DNA of 59,124 nt from Anabaena subtropica FACHB-260 (GCF_014697105.1 NZ_JACJRF010000033.1:1-59124), one strand, 5' to 3'. Shown: positions 44,805 through 53,573, counted from the first letter of the stretch. The notes: generated by a model not told the origin, from the letters alone. Made by a program: numbers and translations.

Positions 44805-45170
44805 ATGAACGAAATTGTGACGCTGCTAATTGTTTGGGTAGTTACATCAATCAGCTTATTGATTATTAGTAAGTTACCTTTAGGTGTTGAAGTTGATACT
44901 CCACAAAAAGCTTTTCTTTCGGCTGCTGTTCTGGGTATTGTGACGGCAATAATCAGACCGATTTTACGCCTAATATTTGTAGTTCCCGATATACTCACAT
45001 TTAACTTGTTATCGGGTGTGTTTACCTTTATGATTGCCGTTGTTTGTTTTAGTATTGCAGCTTGGCTAGTCGAGGGTTTCCGCTTGCGTTTCGGCATTTG
45101 GAGTGCCGTTCTCGGGGCATTTACCCTCACTATTATTAACAGCTTAATCTACAAGTTGTTGGGATTATAA
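44805..45170 (+). CDS. Phage-holin-family (DUF360-like) small membrane protein
   Basis: This is a 121-residue protein with four hydrophobic segments covering nearly the whole length. The motif AAVLGIVTAIIRPILRLI, followed by PDILTFNLLSGVFTFMI, is typical of the mycobacteriophage-type holin 4 superfamily found in most cyanobacterial and other bacterial chromosomes. In this setting there is no endolysin or phage gene, so the name describes the fold only. Its role is unknown. Confidence 0.83.
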   Translation: MNEIVTLLIVWVVTSISLLIISKLPLGVEVDTPQKAFLSAAVLGIVTAIIRPILRLIFVVPDILTFNLLSGVFTFMIAVVCFSIAAWLVEGFRLRFGIWSAVLGAFTLTIINSLIYKLLGL

Positions 45171-45210
45171 AAAAGTCCATAGTCTATAGTCCATTAAGAC
45201 AGAGTAAAAA

Positions 45211-45256
45211 CTGTTGACTATTGACTATTGACTATTGACTGTTGACTATTGACTAC
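45211..45256. repeat. Heptamer tandem repeat TTGACTA (STRR)
   Basis: About six units of TTGACTA / TTGACTG run without interruption up to the thf1 stop codon, whose TAG comes from the last unit. This is the cleanest STRR of the window. Confidence 0.8.
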
Positions 45257-45954
45257 TCATTTGGAGGAGCCACAGAGGTACTAGCTTGTTGTTGACGTTG
45301 TTCGCGTTTTTTGCGATCTGCTGATAGCATATCAGCCATGACTATCAATGCTTGAGTCATTTTATCTAGGTTAGAGCGATATAACTCTAAATCCTTATTG
45401 AGTTTATCTTCAGAGAGATGCAAGCCAGTGGCAATGGTTTTTAGTGCCTCAGTGCGTTGCTTTTCGTCCTTGACTAAATCTGGATTTGATAGTTCTAACA
45501 ATGTAAACAGGCCGATCGCAAATAAACGGCTGTATTTAAAGTTAGGATTATTAGCGATCGCTTGTAGTTGCGATTGTAAGTCAGCATCTTGCTGTAAATG
45601 ATTAGCTTGACTCAGCCACGCTACTAAATCATTAACAGGTAAGCTTTGAGCTACAGATTGTAACCGTTCAGCATCCTGTCTGTAGCGTTGTGGTTCTTGC
45701 TCTACAGCCTGACATATAGCATTAAAAATCGATTCTTTATCCCGTTCGGGTGTATAGCCTTCCATGAAGCGGTCAAAGGTAGTGACAACGCCCAAGGCAT
45801 AAATAGGATTGTAGCTAAAATCTACATTTACTAATAGCAGGTGCATTTCTACCATTAACTCCTCTACCACCCGACGATAAATTGTGTTAATCGGTCGGGT
45901 ATGTAGAGAGTAGAAAGTTCGCTTTGTATCAGAAACAGTACGGACGTTATTCAC
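45253..45954 (-). CDS. thf1: Photosystem II biogenesis protein Psp29 / Thf1
   Basis: This is a 233-residue protein with the family start NNVRTVSDTKRTFYSLHTRPIN, then the blocks RRVVEELMVEMHLL, FSYNPIYALGVVTTFDRFMEGY and YSRLFAIGLFTLLE, and a coiled C-terminus ending in basic and Gln-rich residues. Thf1/Psb29 supports FtsH protease function in photosystem II repair and thylakoid formation. It is complete and of usual length. The gene ends inside the heptamer repeat. Confidence 0.96.
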   Translation of the reverse strand: MNNVRTVSDTKRTFYSLHTRPINTIYRRVVEELMVEMHLLLVNVDFSYNPIYALGVVTTFDRFMEGYTPERDKESIFNAICQAVEQEPQRYRQDAERLQSVAQSLPVNDLVAWLSQANHLQQDADLQSQLQAIANNPNFKYSRLFAIGLFTLLELSNPDLVKDEKQRTEALKTIATGLHLSEDKLNKDLELYRSNLDKMTQALIVMADMLSADRKKREQRQQQASTSVAPPNE

Positions 45955-46019
45955 AAAGAAAATATTAAGGGCGACGTTATCTTATTTTCTACTTTAAAGG
46001 CTACTTTGCCAAGTTGGGG

Positions 46020-46085
46020 TTTCCCTATGGCAAGGAAGTAACTTTACGGGAGGCATAGCTTACCGTAGGCATCGCTTTTGCAAAA
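46020..46085. repeat. Small dispersed repeat
   Basis: GGGAGGCATAGCTTACCGTA and the following GGCATCGCTTTTGC are of the SDR type. It occupies the divergent spacer between thf1 and the CpcT/CpeT gene. Confidence 0.4.
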
Positions 46086-46140
46086 ATCCAATAAATGTCA
46101 ATATATTCTGTGAGTATATTTGCCATCATGCCTCACATTT

Positions 46141-46737
46141 ATGGATTTTTCACCCGATTTACTCACCTTAGGTAAGTACCTAACTGGAGAATTTGATAAT
46201 CGAGAACAAGCCTTAGCAGAACCAGTTTGGTTTGTTCACTTGCGTTTATGGCAAAGACCTGTTGATTTGTTTCCAGACGATAGCATTACCCTGTTTGCCG
46301 AACAAGCCAACATTGTTAATTTAGACCGTCCTTATCGCCAGCGCATTTTTAGGTTAATGCCCAATCCTAACTCGGAAACTGGGCTGTACGTACAGTATTA
46401 TATGCCCAAAAATCCCAGTGCTTTAACTGGTGCAGGTCGTAACCCTGACTTACTCAAAACTTTAACTCCAGACCAATTAGAACTACTCCCTGGCTGCATT
46501 CTCTCAGTTAGTCAGCAAACAGTAGCATCTAACCGCTATCAGTTTACTGCGTCTCCTCTGCCAGATACTCGCTGTACTTTCACTTACTTGGGTAATACGG
46601 TACAAGTTTCTTTAGGGTTTGAAGTTACCGAGACAGAACTGTATACCTATGATAAAGGAATTGACCAAGAGACTGGCAAGGCTACTTGGGGGGCAATTAC
46701 AGGCCCCTATCGTTACACCAAGCGAGAACAGTATTGA
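46141..46737 (+). CDS. CpcT/CpeT-family chromophore lyase
   Basis: This is a 198-residue protein from ATG 46141 (a TTG at 46120 would add seven). Family features are TLGKYLTGEFDNREQALAEP, WFVHLRLWQRPV, YRQRIFRL and the tail WGAITGPYRYTKREQY. CpcT attaches phycocyanobilin to Cys-153 of phycocyanin beta. Nostoc has several paralogues, and which one this is cannot be decided from sequence alone. No phycobiliprotein genes are adjacent. Confidence 0.88.
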   Translation: MDFSPDLLTLGKYLTGEFDNREQALAEPVWFVHLRLWQRPVDLFPDDSITLFAEQANIVNLDRPYRQRIFRLMPNPNSETGLYVQYYMPKNPSALTGAGRNPDLLKTLTPDQLELLPGCILSVSQQTVASNRYQFTASPLPDTRCTFTYLGNTVQVSLGFEVTETELYTYDKGIDQETGKATWGAITGPYRYTKREQY

Positions 46738-46814
46738 GTGCTGAGTGTTGAGTGTTGAGAAAATGTCAATCATTAAGTAGGTAGACACAAATAAAATCTG
46801 ATTTTCTTAATTAC

Positions 46815-46860
46815 GTAGCTTGCTTTGCTACGCAGGCGTAAGCCTACCCATAGCGGTATT
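46815..46860. repeat. Small dispersed repeat
   Basis: GTAGCTTGCTTTGCTACGCA followed by GGCGTAAGCCTACCC is an SDR-type palindromic element between the convergent CpcT/CpeT and STAS genes. Confidence 0.5.
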
Positions 46861-46900
46861 ATAAATGACGAATTGGTAGTACTCAGCAATCAATACACTA

Positions 46901-47287
46901 CTAGCTAGCCATGCTACGAGGTACACCTTCTAAAGCTTCCTCTTCAGTCTCAAAGATTTCAAAGACTGTATCCATCATTGTTACTTCAAAGACGAGTTTA
47001 GCTTCCGGGTGGACATTACAGATGCGAAAACTACCATTCACTTTATCTGCATCACGCATTCCGGCGACTAAAGACGTGAGTCCAGAACTATCTATAAAAT
47101 TTACCTGACCAAGATTTACAACTACATGATGACTAAGTTTAGAAATACACTCCTGCAATTTCAGACGAAATTGCCAGGCTGTGGTGATGTCTAAGCGACC
47201 TGCTGGTTTCAAGACAATAACAGCATTACCGTCTTGGGTTGTATATGTGGTTTGTTCTATTTGAATCACTGGTCTTTCCCTTGACAC
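46901..47287 (-). CDS. STAS-domain protein (anti-sigma factor antagonist type)
   Basis: This is a 128-residue single STAS domain. The phosphorylation loop FIDSSGLTSLV is intact, preceded by the beta strand VVVNLGQVN. Such proteins switch partners with an anti-sigma kinase when their Ser is phosphorylated. No cognate kinase or PP2C phosphatase is adjacent. The start is GTG 47287; a second GTG six codons later has a better-placed AGGGA, so the true N-terminus is uncertain. Confidence 0.87.
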   Translation of the reverse strand: MSRERPVIQIEQTTYTTQDGNAVIVLKPAGRLDITTAWQFRLKLQECISKLSHHVVVNLGQVNFIDSSGLTSLVAGMRDADKVNGSFRICNVHPEAKLVFEVTMMDTVFEIFETEEEALEGVPRSMAS

Positions 47288-47683
47288 TCATCTCAACATT
47301 GACTGTGGCTGGGTCAGTCCTGAAATTGATGAGCCAAAACCTAATTGTTGGCAACAATTATTACTGATTCTTCAGCAAAAAGATTTGAAAAAAAGCAGTA
47401 ATTTATTTAACCCATCAATTACAGGACTGCATTTAAGTGCTGAAACTCAATTTTCATAAGTTACAGCTAAATTCATCACCTTTTTGACTAGGTGCTTACT
47501 TTTAGTAGTTTAACTCACCAAAACTGAGGTGAGTACCCAGGCAACAGTACTGAAATAGAGAAGGCAATTTTTTTTGACCCCCATATTGATGAGTTCGTTA
47601 TGTCTAAGCAAAGTCAGTTCCTATGCCATAGGAGGGGATAGTGCTGATACTTGGAAAAAATTACCATTGCCCAATTCTCAAAA
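47288..47683. other. 396-base spacer between STAS and hemF genes
   Basis: It contains a small hairpin, ACTCACC (47513-47519) with GGTGAGT (47528-47534), and a 33-codon open frame 47589-47690 on the plus strand that overlaps the hemF end and is probably fortuitous. No named RNA or repeat is visible. Confidence 0.45.
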
Positions 47684-48727
47684 TTACTGATTTGGTTTCC
47701 AGTTGCTCCAATCTTGGGGCTTGAGGAAGGTATCATATAACTCTGCTTCTGGAGAATTGGGTTCTGGCTGATAACCGTATTCCCAACGAACTAGAGGTGG
47801 TAAAGACATCAAAATAGATTCAGTACGTCCGTTGGTTTGCAAGCCAAAAATTGTTCCTCGGTCATAAACCAAGTTAAATTCGACATACCTACCGCGACGA
47901 TAAAGTTGGAAATTCCGTTGGCGATCGCCATATTCTATCCCATGACGGCGTTCCACGATGGGGACGTAGGCGGGTAAAAAGGCTTTACCAGAACCTTGGA
48001 CAAAACTGAACAAATCTTCCCAATCCCGTTGTGCTGGTTCTCCTACTTGGTTACTGTAATTGGCTGCTTCTCCTTTGGGGTTGGGGCCGCGATATAAAAC
48101 ACCTTGTCCATCTTGATAATCAAAAAATAGACCTCCTACACCCCTAGTTTCATCACGGTGCTTGAGATAGAAGTATTCATCACACCAACGTTTAAACACT
48201 GGGTAATACTCTGGGTGATGTTCGTCGCAAGCCTGCTTCAGTGTGTTGTGGAAATGGGCTGCATCTTCTGCAAAGGGGTAATATGGTGTTAAGTCCGCAC
48301 CACCACCGAACCACCACACTGGGCCGGCTTCAAAATAACGGTAGTTGAGGTGAACCGTTGGGATATAAGGGTTACGTGGATGTAATACCAAGGATGTACC
48401 TGTGGCATAAAAACCATGTCCTTCCGCTTCTGGACGCTGGGCTAAAATTGAAGGAGGCAGATGAGAACCCCAAACTTCCGAAAAATTTACACCTGCTTGT
48501 TCAAATATTGCACCATCACGTAGCACACGCGATCGCCCGCCACCCCCCTCAGGACGTTCCCAACTATCTTCGTGAAACTCCCCCACACCATCAAGTTTTG
48601 TTAAGGCTTGTGTAATATCATCTTGTAGCTGTTTCATAAAATGACTGACTCTAGCTTTAGCGTCAGTCGCTGGTAGAGACGGGGATACTTTTGCTTTTAC
48701 CGTTGGGGTTTGCGAGTTTGTCACCAT
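47684..48727 (-). CDS. hemF: Oxygen-dependent coproporphyrinogen III oxidase
   Basis: This is the aerobic enzyme converting coproporphyrinogen III to protoporphyrinogen IX. It is a 347-residue protein with all family blocks: [67 protein letters not shown], and the C-terminal [18 protein letters not shown]. Length and motifs are normal. It catalyses the step after HemE, which is also encoded in the window. Confidence 0.96.
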   Translation of the reverse strand: MVTNSQTPTVKAKVSPSLPATDAKARVSHFMKQLQDDITQALTKLDGVGEFHEDSWERPEGGGGRSRVLRDGAIFEQAGVNFSEVWGSHLPPSILAQRPEAEGHGFYATGTSLVLHPRNPYIPTVHLNYRYFEAGPVWWFGGGADLTPYYPFAEDAAHFHNTLKQACDEHHPEYYPVFKRWCDEYFYLKHRDETRGVGGLFFDYQDGQGVLYRGPNPKGEAANYSNQVGEPAQRDWEDLFSFVQGSGKAFLPAYVPIVERRHGIEYGDRQRNFQLYRRGRYVEFNLVYDRGTIFGLQTNGRTESILMSLPPLVRWEYGYQPEPNSPEAELYDTFLKPQDWSNWKPNQ

Positions 48728-48950
48728 AGATTCCCGAACCTAAATTACAATTTCCTAAAAAAAGCCGCAAATTTCTAGTTTAAAAACTTTTGGGCTACAC
48801 GAACCAAAAATCAGGCTCAAATTACCCAAGTAGTTTTTTTACTTGTTAAACGTTTACACGATTAATAGGCATGACTAGAGTTATTTTCCCTCAAATGCGT
48901 ATAGGCTTGTATATTGACTAAGTTTTTGTTGTACTTCTTGATGGAAACAT

Positions 48951-48976
48951 TCTGGTGTTAACACCAGACTCTGGTG
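48951..48976. promoter_or_regulatory. Three-arm alternative hairpin
   Basis: TCTGGTG (48951-48957), CACCAGA (48962-48968) and TCTGGTG (48970-48976) mean the middle arm can pair with either outer arm: TCTGGTG-TTAA-CACCAGA, or CACCAGA-C-TCTGGTG with an impossibly tight loop in RNA unless arms fray. As DNA it is two overlapping dyads. It sits 260 bases upstream of the SRPBCC gene and 225 upstream of hemF. It may be an operator with three half-sites. Confidence 0.5.
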
Positions 48977-49234
48977 AACTAGTCTACAAATACCTTGACC
49001 GTGAGGTTATACTTTCAGGTTCTCAATGAACCATGTACAAATTTCATGCTGTACGGATTATGGTGATACCCCACGAGTTGAAGTTTCAACCCCAGATCAA
49101 TCTTGTTGTTCTTTATGCCTAATCGAGATTTATCATACTGAAGGCAATTGTGAGCAAATGTATTTTAGGGTTGAATCACAGTAGCCAACTATTCCAGAGT
49201 TACCAGCAAGTGTGTAGGTAGGAGGATTAGGCAA
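48977..49234. other. Rest of the 507-base hemF-SRPBCC spacer
   Basis: It contains one further small hairpin, GGTTC-TCAAT-GAACC (49018-49032), and otherwise AT-rich sequence. AGGAGGATTAGGCAA just before 49235 is the ribosome-binding site of the next gene. No small gene is convincing. Confidence 0.45.
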
Positions 49235-49759
49235 ATGGGAACGTGGTTATCCAAATTCGTCCACCGCAAACGCCGTAGATTTTGCGTTTCTCTGGTACAG
49301 ACATATCGAGAAATTAGTTATGCGTCCGTAGATGAACTGTGGCAAAAAGTAGTCGATCTAACAGATGTTTCTTGGCATCCACTACTTAAAAGTACCAATG
49401 TACCTTACGGATTAGTACCCAAACCTGGATTAATTTACCAAGCAGTGACACGCTTTTCCCCAATTCCCATCCAGATTTTTGTAGAACGTGTCAACCCCAG
49501 GGAATTACTTTGTATCCGGGTCATGGCGATTCCTGGTGTGGAAGAACGGGTTACTTACCAGGTAGAATCTACAGTTTGTGGAACGTGTTTATCGTATTCT
49601 GTGACATTACGCGGTTGGTTATCACCACTAGTTTGGTCATTCTCCCGTCCTTACGTAGACCGTGTAGCACGTTCCTTAGTAGAATCCGTAGAAAAAGCCA
49701 CATTACAAGCGGTTTCAGGGAAGAAAAAGAGCCTAAATGATAATTGTTTTGATTTTTAG
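49235..49759 (+). CDS. SRPBCC-superfamily (START-like) protein
   Basis: This is a 174-residue protein. After a basic N-terminus the START/polyketide-cyclase-like fold is suggested by VDELWQKVVDLTDVSWHPLL, then GLIYQAVTRFSPIPIQIFVERVNP, VTYQVESTVCGTCLSYSVTLRGW and the long C-terminal helix VDRVARSLVESVEKA. It probably binds a hydrophobic ligand in its cavity; ligand unknown. The AGGAGG site before ATG 49235 is strong. Single gene. Confidence 0.75.
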   Translation: MGTWLSKFVHRKRRRFCVSLVQTYREISYASVDELWQKVVDLTDVSWHPLLKSTNVPYGLVPKPGLIYQAVTRFSPIPIQIFVERVNPRELLCIRVMAIPGVEERVTYQVESTVCGTCLSYSVTLRGWLSPLVWSFSRPYVDRVARSLVESVEKATLQAVSGKKKSLNDNCFDF

Positions 49760-49962
49760 GCTAGGGAATTTTGACGTGCTGAGTTGCAATTTGCTCTTAC
49801 GCCCCACTCCCGAATCTTTAATCCCTAAAGAAAGTTAAGATTTTATTAGGTGATAATAAAAATTTCTTAAATTTTATTATGCCGATCCAAGAGGAAATAC
49901 TCAGCAATTTTTGCTGATCTAATTTGCAGCTGGTCAAAAACCAAGTCGCATCTATCTCTAGC

Positions 49963-49993
49963 TTGAATTTTGAATTTTGAATTTTGAATTGTA
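49963..49993. repeat. TTGAATTT tandem run resembling the end of the 152-bp element
   Basis: Four TTGAATTT units ending in GAATTGTAT repeat the terminal sequence of the right copy at 11186-11209 (which ends GAATTGGTAT). It lies right before the mrp start, and is probably a remnant end of the same element family. Confidence 0.5.
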
Positions 49994-49994
49994 T

Positions 49995-51065
49995 ATGTAC
50001 GATGTCCTCGATTCACAATCTGTCTTAGAAGTGTTGCGACCAGTGCAAGACCCAGAACTGCGTAAGAGTCTGGTAGAACTGAATATGATTCGCAACGTCA
50101 AAATTGATGGTGGTCTCGTAAGCTTCACCTTGGTTTTGACTACACCTGCTTGCCCATTGCGGGAATTCATTGTCGAAGACTGTCAAAGAGCGGTGAAAAA
50201 GCTACCTGGGGTAACAGATGTCAGTGTAGATGTGACAGCAGAGACACCTCAACAAAAAAGTTTGCCAGACCGCAATGGTGTTCCTGGGGTAAAAAATATT
50301 ATTGCTGTCTCCAGTGGTAAAGGTGGTGTAGGTAAAAGTACGGTCGCAGTCAATGTTGCTGTGGCTTTAGCGCAAACAGGGGCGAAAGTCGGCTTACTGG
50401 ATGCGGATATTTACGGCCCCAACGACCCCACAATGCTGGGGCTGGGTGATGCTCAAATTGTTGTGCGTTCCACAGAAAAAGGTGAGGTGCTGGAACCTGC
50501 CTTTAATCATGGTGTCAAATTAGTCTCAATGGGCTTTTTGATTGACCGAGACCAACCAGTAATTTGGCGTGGGCCGATGCTAAATGGGGTAATCCGCCAG
50601 TTTCTCTATCAAGTAGAATGGGGCGAACTTGACTATTTAATCGTGGATATGCCTCCAGGAACTGGAGATGCTCAGTTAACCTTAACTCAGGCTGTACCAA
50701 TGTCTGGAGCAGTAATTGTGACTACACCCCAAAACGTAGCTTTATTAGATTCTCGTAAAGGTTTGCGGATGTTCCAGCAAATGAACGTCTCTGTTTTGGG
50801 AATAGTAGAAAACATGAGCTACTTCATTCCCCCTGATATGCCAGATAAACATTACGATATCTTTGGTTCCGGTGGCGGTTCCAAAACAGCAGCAGAATTA
50901 GGAGTACCTTTATTAGGCTGCATACCCTTGGAAATTTCCACCAGAATCGGTGGTGATAATGGTGTTCCTATCGTTGTGGCTGACCCAGATTCAGCGTCAG
51001 CAAAAGCACTAAAAGCGATCGCTTTAGCAATTGCTGGTAAAGTATCAGTCGCCGCCTTAACATAA
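49995..51065 (+). CDS. mrp: Mrp/ApbC-type Fe-S carrier P-loop ATPase
   Basis: This is a 356-residue protein from ATG 49995; a TTG at 49977 lies within the TTGAATTT repeat and is rejected. An N-terminal MIP18/FeS-assembly domain (about 1-90, VLRPVQDPELRKSLVELNMI) is followed by a P-loop domain with the deviant Walker A GKGGVGKST, the DADIYGPNDPTMLG segment and MPPGTGDAQLTL. The typical CxxC between protomers is not evident in the C-terminal part I can read, so the cluster ligands are uncertain. It probably carries Fe-S clusters to target proteins. Confidence 0.9.
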   Translation: MYDVLDSQSVLEVLRPVQDPELRKSLVELNMIRNVKIDGGLVSFTLVLTTPACPLREFIVEDCQRAVKKLPGVTDVSVDVTAETPQQKSLPDRNGVPGVKNIIAVSSGKGGVGKSTVAVNVAVALAQTGAKVGLLDADIYGPNDPTMLGLGDAQIVVRSTEKGEVLEPAFNHGVKLVSMGFLIDRDQPVIWRGPMLNGVIRQFLYQVEWGELDYLIVDMPPGTGDAQLTLTQAVPMSGAVIVTTPQNVALLDSRKGLRMFQQMNVSVLGIVENMSYFIPPDMPDKHYDIFGSGGGSKTAAELGVPLLGCIPLEISTRIGGDNGVPIVVADPDSASAKALKAIALAIAGKVSVAALT

Positions 51066-51233
51066 TAAAAATTATGCGTTCTGAGTGCTAAGTACCAAGT
51101 TAAAACTCATTACTCAGCACTCAGTACTAAATTTGCTCAGGGGAAATTTTTGTCTGATTCCTACGTCACAACTTAGGAATACAGAGTTATTAATATTGAA
51201 TAAATCTAACAGCTAAACTTTTAACTCACAAAA

Positions 51234-52547
51234 ATGCTATTAAAACGTTCGCTCCCCAAAATGCGCTGGAAGTCTTGGGTTAAGCCTTGGCAACAAATAG
51301 ATTTGCCCCTGTTTTTTTTGCCTATTGGGGTCAGCTTTTTTGGCGGTTTGATGATTCTTAGTACAGAACTTAAGCAGCCAGTAACAGACTGGTGGTGGCA
51401 CTGGTTAGTAGCGAGTATCGGTGTTTTGATAGCGTTGTTTATCTCTCGTTTTCGTTACGAAAATTTACTTCAGTGGCATTGGGTGACTTATGCACTCACC
51501 AACTTCAGCCTGATTATAGTAATGATTGCTGGGACTAGCGCCAAAGGGGCCCAAAGGTGGATTAGTATTGCTGGTTTTAACGTGCAACCGTCAGAATTTG
51601 CCAAAGTAGGGATCATCATTACCTTAGCGGCTTTATTACACAAGACTACGGCTGCTACCTTACCTAACTTTTGCCGTGCTTTGGCATTTACTGCCATACC
51701 TTGGTTGTTAGTATTTTTACAGCCGGATTTGGCAACATCTTTAGTATTTGGAGCGATCGTTTTAGGGATGCTGTATTGGGCAAATGCTAATCCAGGTTGG
51801 TTAATATTGTTGATTTCTCCCATCATCGCAGCTATTTTATTTGGCATATACTGGCCGCTATCAGAACCCTTGGTATTTAAAGAAATATCTTTTGGCCCCT
51901 TAGGGATAATTTGGTCAATTGCTATGGGCATTGTCGGTTGGCAAACTCTCCCTTGGCGACGGTTTGGTCTTAGTGGTATTGGTGCCTTTTCACTCAATAT
52001 GTTAGGTGGTGAATTAGGTATATTTGCCTGGAACAATATTTTAAAAGAGTATCAAAAAGACAGATTAACAACATTTCTTCGCCCCGGACAAGACCTTTTG
52101 GGGGCTGGCTATCACCAACACCAATCTCGCATTGCCATTGGTGCTGGGGAAACCTGGGGTTGGGGTTTGTTTAAAGGGCCGATGACGCAATTAAATTTTG
52201 TGCCTGAACAGCACACCGATTTTATTTTCTCTGCGGTGGGTGAAGAATTCGGTTTTGTAGGATGTTTAATTGTTTTATTTGTGTTTTGCTTTATTTGCTT
52301 CCGGTTACTGCACGTCGCGCAAACTGCCAAAGATAACTTTGGTTCTTTGTTGGCGATTGGCGTTTTATCGATGATTGTGTTCCAGTTGGTTGTTAATGTA
52401 GGTATGACTGTAGGTTTAGCACCAGTAGCAGGTATTCCCTTACCGTGGATGAGTTATGGACGTTCTGCCATGCTGACCAATTTCATAGCTTTAGGAATAG
52501 TAGAATCGGTAGCAAACTTCCGACAGCGACAAAAGTATTATTTTTGA
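51234..52547 (+). CDS. rodA: Rod shape-determining SEDS glycosyltransferase RodA
   Basis: This is a 437-residue SEDS-family peptidoglycan polymerase with about ten membrane segments. Typical blocks are KGAQRWISIAGFNVQPSEFAKV, LQPDLATSLVFGAIV, LRPGQDLLGAGYHQHQSRIAIGAG, the catalytic-Asp region FVPEQHTDFIFSAVGEEFG and the C-terminal GIPLPWMSYGRSAML. The whole pattern suits RodA better than FtsW. It works with a class B penicillin-binding protein in side-wall growth. It is a single gene, with STRR repeats after it. Confidence 0.93.
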   Translation: MLLKRSLPKMRWKSWVKPWQQIDLPLFFLPIGVSFFGGLMILSTELKQPVTDWWWHWLVASIGVLIALFISRFRYENLLQWHWVTYALTNFSLIIVMIAGTSAKGAQRWISIAGFNVQPSEFAKVGIIITLAALLHKTTAATLPNFCRALAFTAIPWLLVFLQPDLATSLVFGAIVLGMLYWANANPGWLILLISPIIAAILFGIYWPLSEPLVFKEISFGPLGIIWSIAMGIVGWQTLPWRRFGLSGIGAFSLNMLGGELGIFAWNNILKEYQKDRLTTFLRPGQDLLGAGYHQHQSRIAIGAGETWGWGLFKGPMTQLNFVPEQHTDFIFSAVGEEFGFVGCLIVLFVFCFICFRLLHVAQTAKDNFGSLLAIGVLSMIVFQLVVNVGMTVGLAPVAGIPLPWMSYGRSAMLTNFIALGIVESVANFRQRQKYYF

Positions 52548-52552
52548 GTAAA

Positions 52553-52605
52553 TAGTCAGTTGTTTTTCCACTGACCACTGACAACTAACAACTGACATCT
52601 CACAA
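52553..52605. repeat. CTGACAA-type heptamer repeats
   Basis: Units such as CTGACCA, CTGACAA and CTAACAA occupy most of the 100-base spacer between rodA and ndhS. Confidence 0.6.
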
Positions 52606-52645
52606 GTATTAAGCTAATAACAGGAAGTAAGCGAGGCAAGAAATC

Positions 52646-52843
52646 ATGATCCTACCTGGAGCCACTGTTCGCGTCAAAAATCCCAATGATACTTATTATC
52701 GCTACGAAGGACTTGTACAAAGGGTAAGTGATGGTAAAGTAGCTGTTTTGTTTGAAGGCGGTAACTGGGACAAGTTAATTACCTTTCGTTTATCGGAATT
52801 AGAAGCAGTCGAAATCACTGCCGGCAAGAAGAAAGGAAAATGA
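52646..52843 (+). CDS. ndhS: NAD(P)H dehydrogenase-like complex subunit NdhS
   Basis: This is a 65-residue SH3-like subunit of the photosynthetic NDH-1 complex that contributes to ferredoxin binding on the cytosolic face. The sequence [20 protein letters not shown], then [20 protein letters not shown] and [13 protein letters not shown], fits NdhS, with a basic tail KKKGK. Complete and of normal length. It stands alone, as ndhS usually does. Confidence 0.93.
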   Translation: MILPGATVRVKNPNDTYYRYEGLVQRVSDGKVAVLFEGGNWDKLITFRLSELEAVEITAGKKKGK

Positions 52844-52849
52844 TTTAGT

Positions 52850-52912
52850 CCAAAGTCAATAGTCAATAGTCCCAGCTATTTGACTGTTGACTGTTGACCT
52901 TTGACTCTTAAC
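52850..52912. repeat. TTGACTG-type heptamer repeats
   Basis: AGTCAATAGTCAATAGTC followed by TTGACTGTTGACTGTTGACC units fills the 73-base spacer between ndhS and the HAS-barrel gene. The two runs are inverted relative to each other. Confidence 0.65.
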
Positions 52913-52916
52913 TATC

Positions 52917-53573
52917 ATGCGCCTCCCCTTACCACAGTTTGACAAAAGCGATCGCCACCCCAGCCACATTGCTGAGGTGATAGAAACGGCTAGCACTGAA
53001 TTTTTGGCGCAGTGTCTAGAACCGGAAGACTTGACCTTTCCCTCAATGCCGCCGTTTGGGAGTTGGGTGTGTGCTGTGGATGAAGAGTCAGGTAATCAAG
53101 TCTACGCGATCGTCTATCATGCTACGACTATGCCTGTGGATTCCGTTCACCGAGCAGTAGCTATGGGGATGTCATTGCAAGATTTGCGAGAAGAACAACC
53201 CCAGATATTTGCTATGCTGAAGACGGAATTTCGAGCTGCGATCGTGGGGTTTGAGCAGTCACCAACCTCTCCCAATGCCAGCAGAAGAGTATACCAGTAT
53301 TTACCACCACGTCCTCCACAAATTCACCAAGCCGTGTATCAGTGTGAACCTGAGGTGATAGTTAAATTCACTGAAGAATTAGAATTTTTGCGGACGTTAC
53401 TTTCTATTAATGGCGCACCAGTAGAATCGTTAACCGCAGCTGCCATTCGGGAAGTCTACCAACTACGCAAAGCTGATCGGGAATGGTTAATCAAAGCTGG
53501 GCGTACTTTAAGCATATTGCTAAAAGACGATTACGATCGCCTAAGATTCATTCTCAGCCAGATCCATCCATAG
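52917..53573 (+). CDS. HAS-barrel domain-containing protein
   Basis: This is a 218-residue protein conserved in cyanobacteria. The N-terminal part (HIAEVIETASTEFLAQCL, then FGSWVCAVDEESGNQVYAIVYHATTMPVD) is the HAS-barrel found at the front of HerA-type ATPases. Here it is not attached to any ATPase domain. The C-terminal half (FLRTLLSINGAPVESLTAAAIREVY...WLIKAGRTLSILLKDDYDRL) is helical. It may be an adaptor or a free partner of another ATPase. Function unknown. Confidence 0.75.
   Translation: MRLPLPQFDKSDRHPSHIAEVIETASTEFLAQCLEPEDLTFPSMPPFGSWVCAVDEESGNQVYAIVYHATTMPVDSVHRAVAMGMSLQDLREEQPQIFAMLKTEFRAAIVGFEQSPTSPNASRRVYQYLPPRPPQIHQAVYQCEPEVIVKFTEELEFLRTLLSINGAPVESLTAAAIREVYQLRKADREWLIKAGRTLSILLKDDYDRLRFILSQIHP

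Noticed and set aside
44672-45130. 152-codon open frame on the minus strand over the holin-like gene
   Set aside because: It is the mirror of a clear four-helix membrane protein on the plus strand. Composition is rich in Thr, Lys and Ile with no family resemblance.
44805-45170. Holin-like protein as sign of a prophage
   Set aside because: No endolysin, capsid, integrase or att-like repeat is near. This holin-fold family is common on ordinary bacterial chromosomes.
47589-47690. 33-codon open frame overlapping the hemF 3' end
   Set aside because: No ribosome-binding site in front and no recognisable sequence; overlap with hemF suggests chance.
49963-49993. TTGAATTT run as a CRISPR or origin-type iteron
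   Set aside because: Units are 8 bases without spacers and match the end of a dispersed element; no replication gene is close.
51488-52036. 182-codon minus-strand frame inside rodA
   Set aside because: It lies wholly within the well-supported rodA frame and shows no motif; it is a shadow frame.
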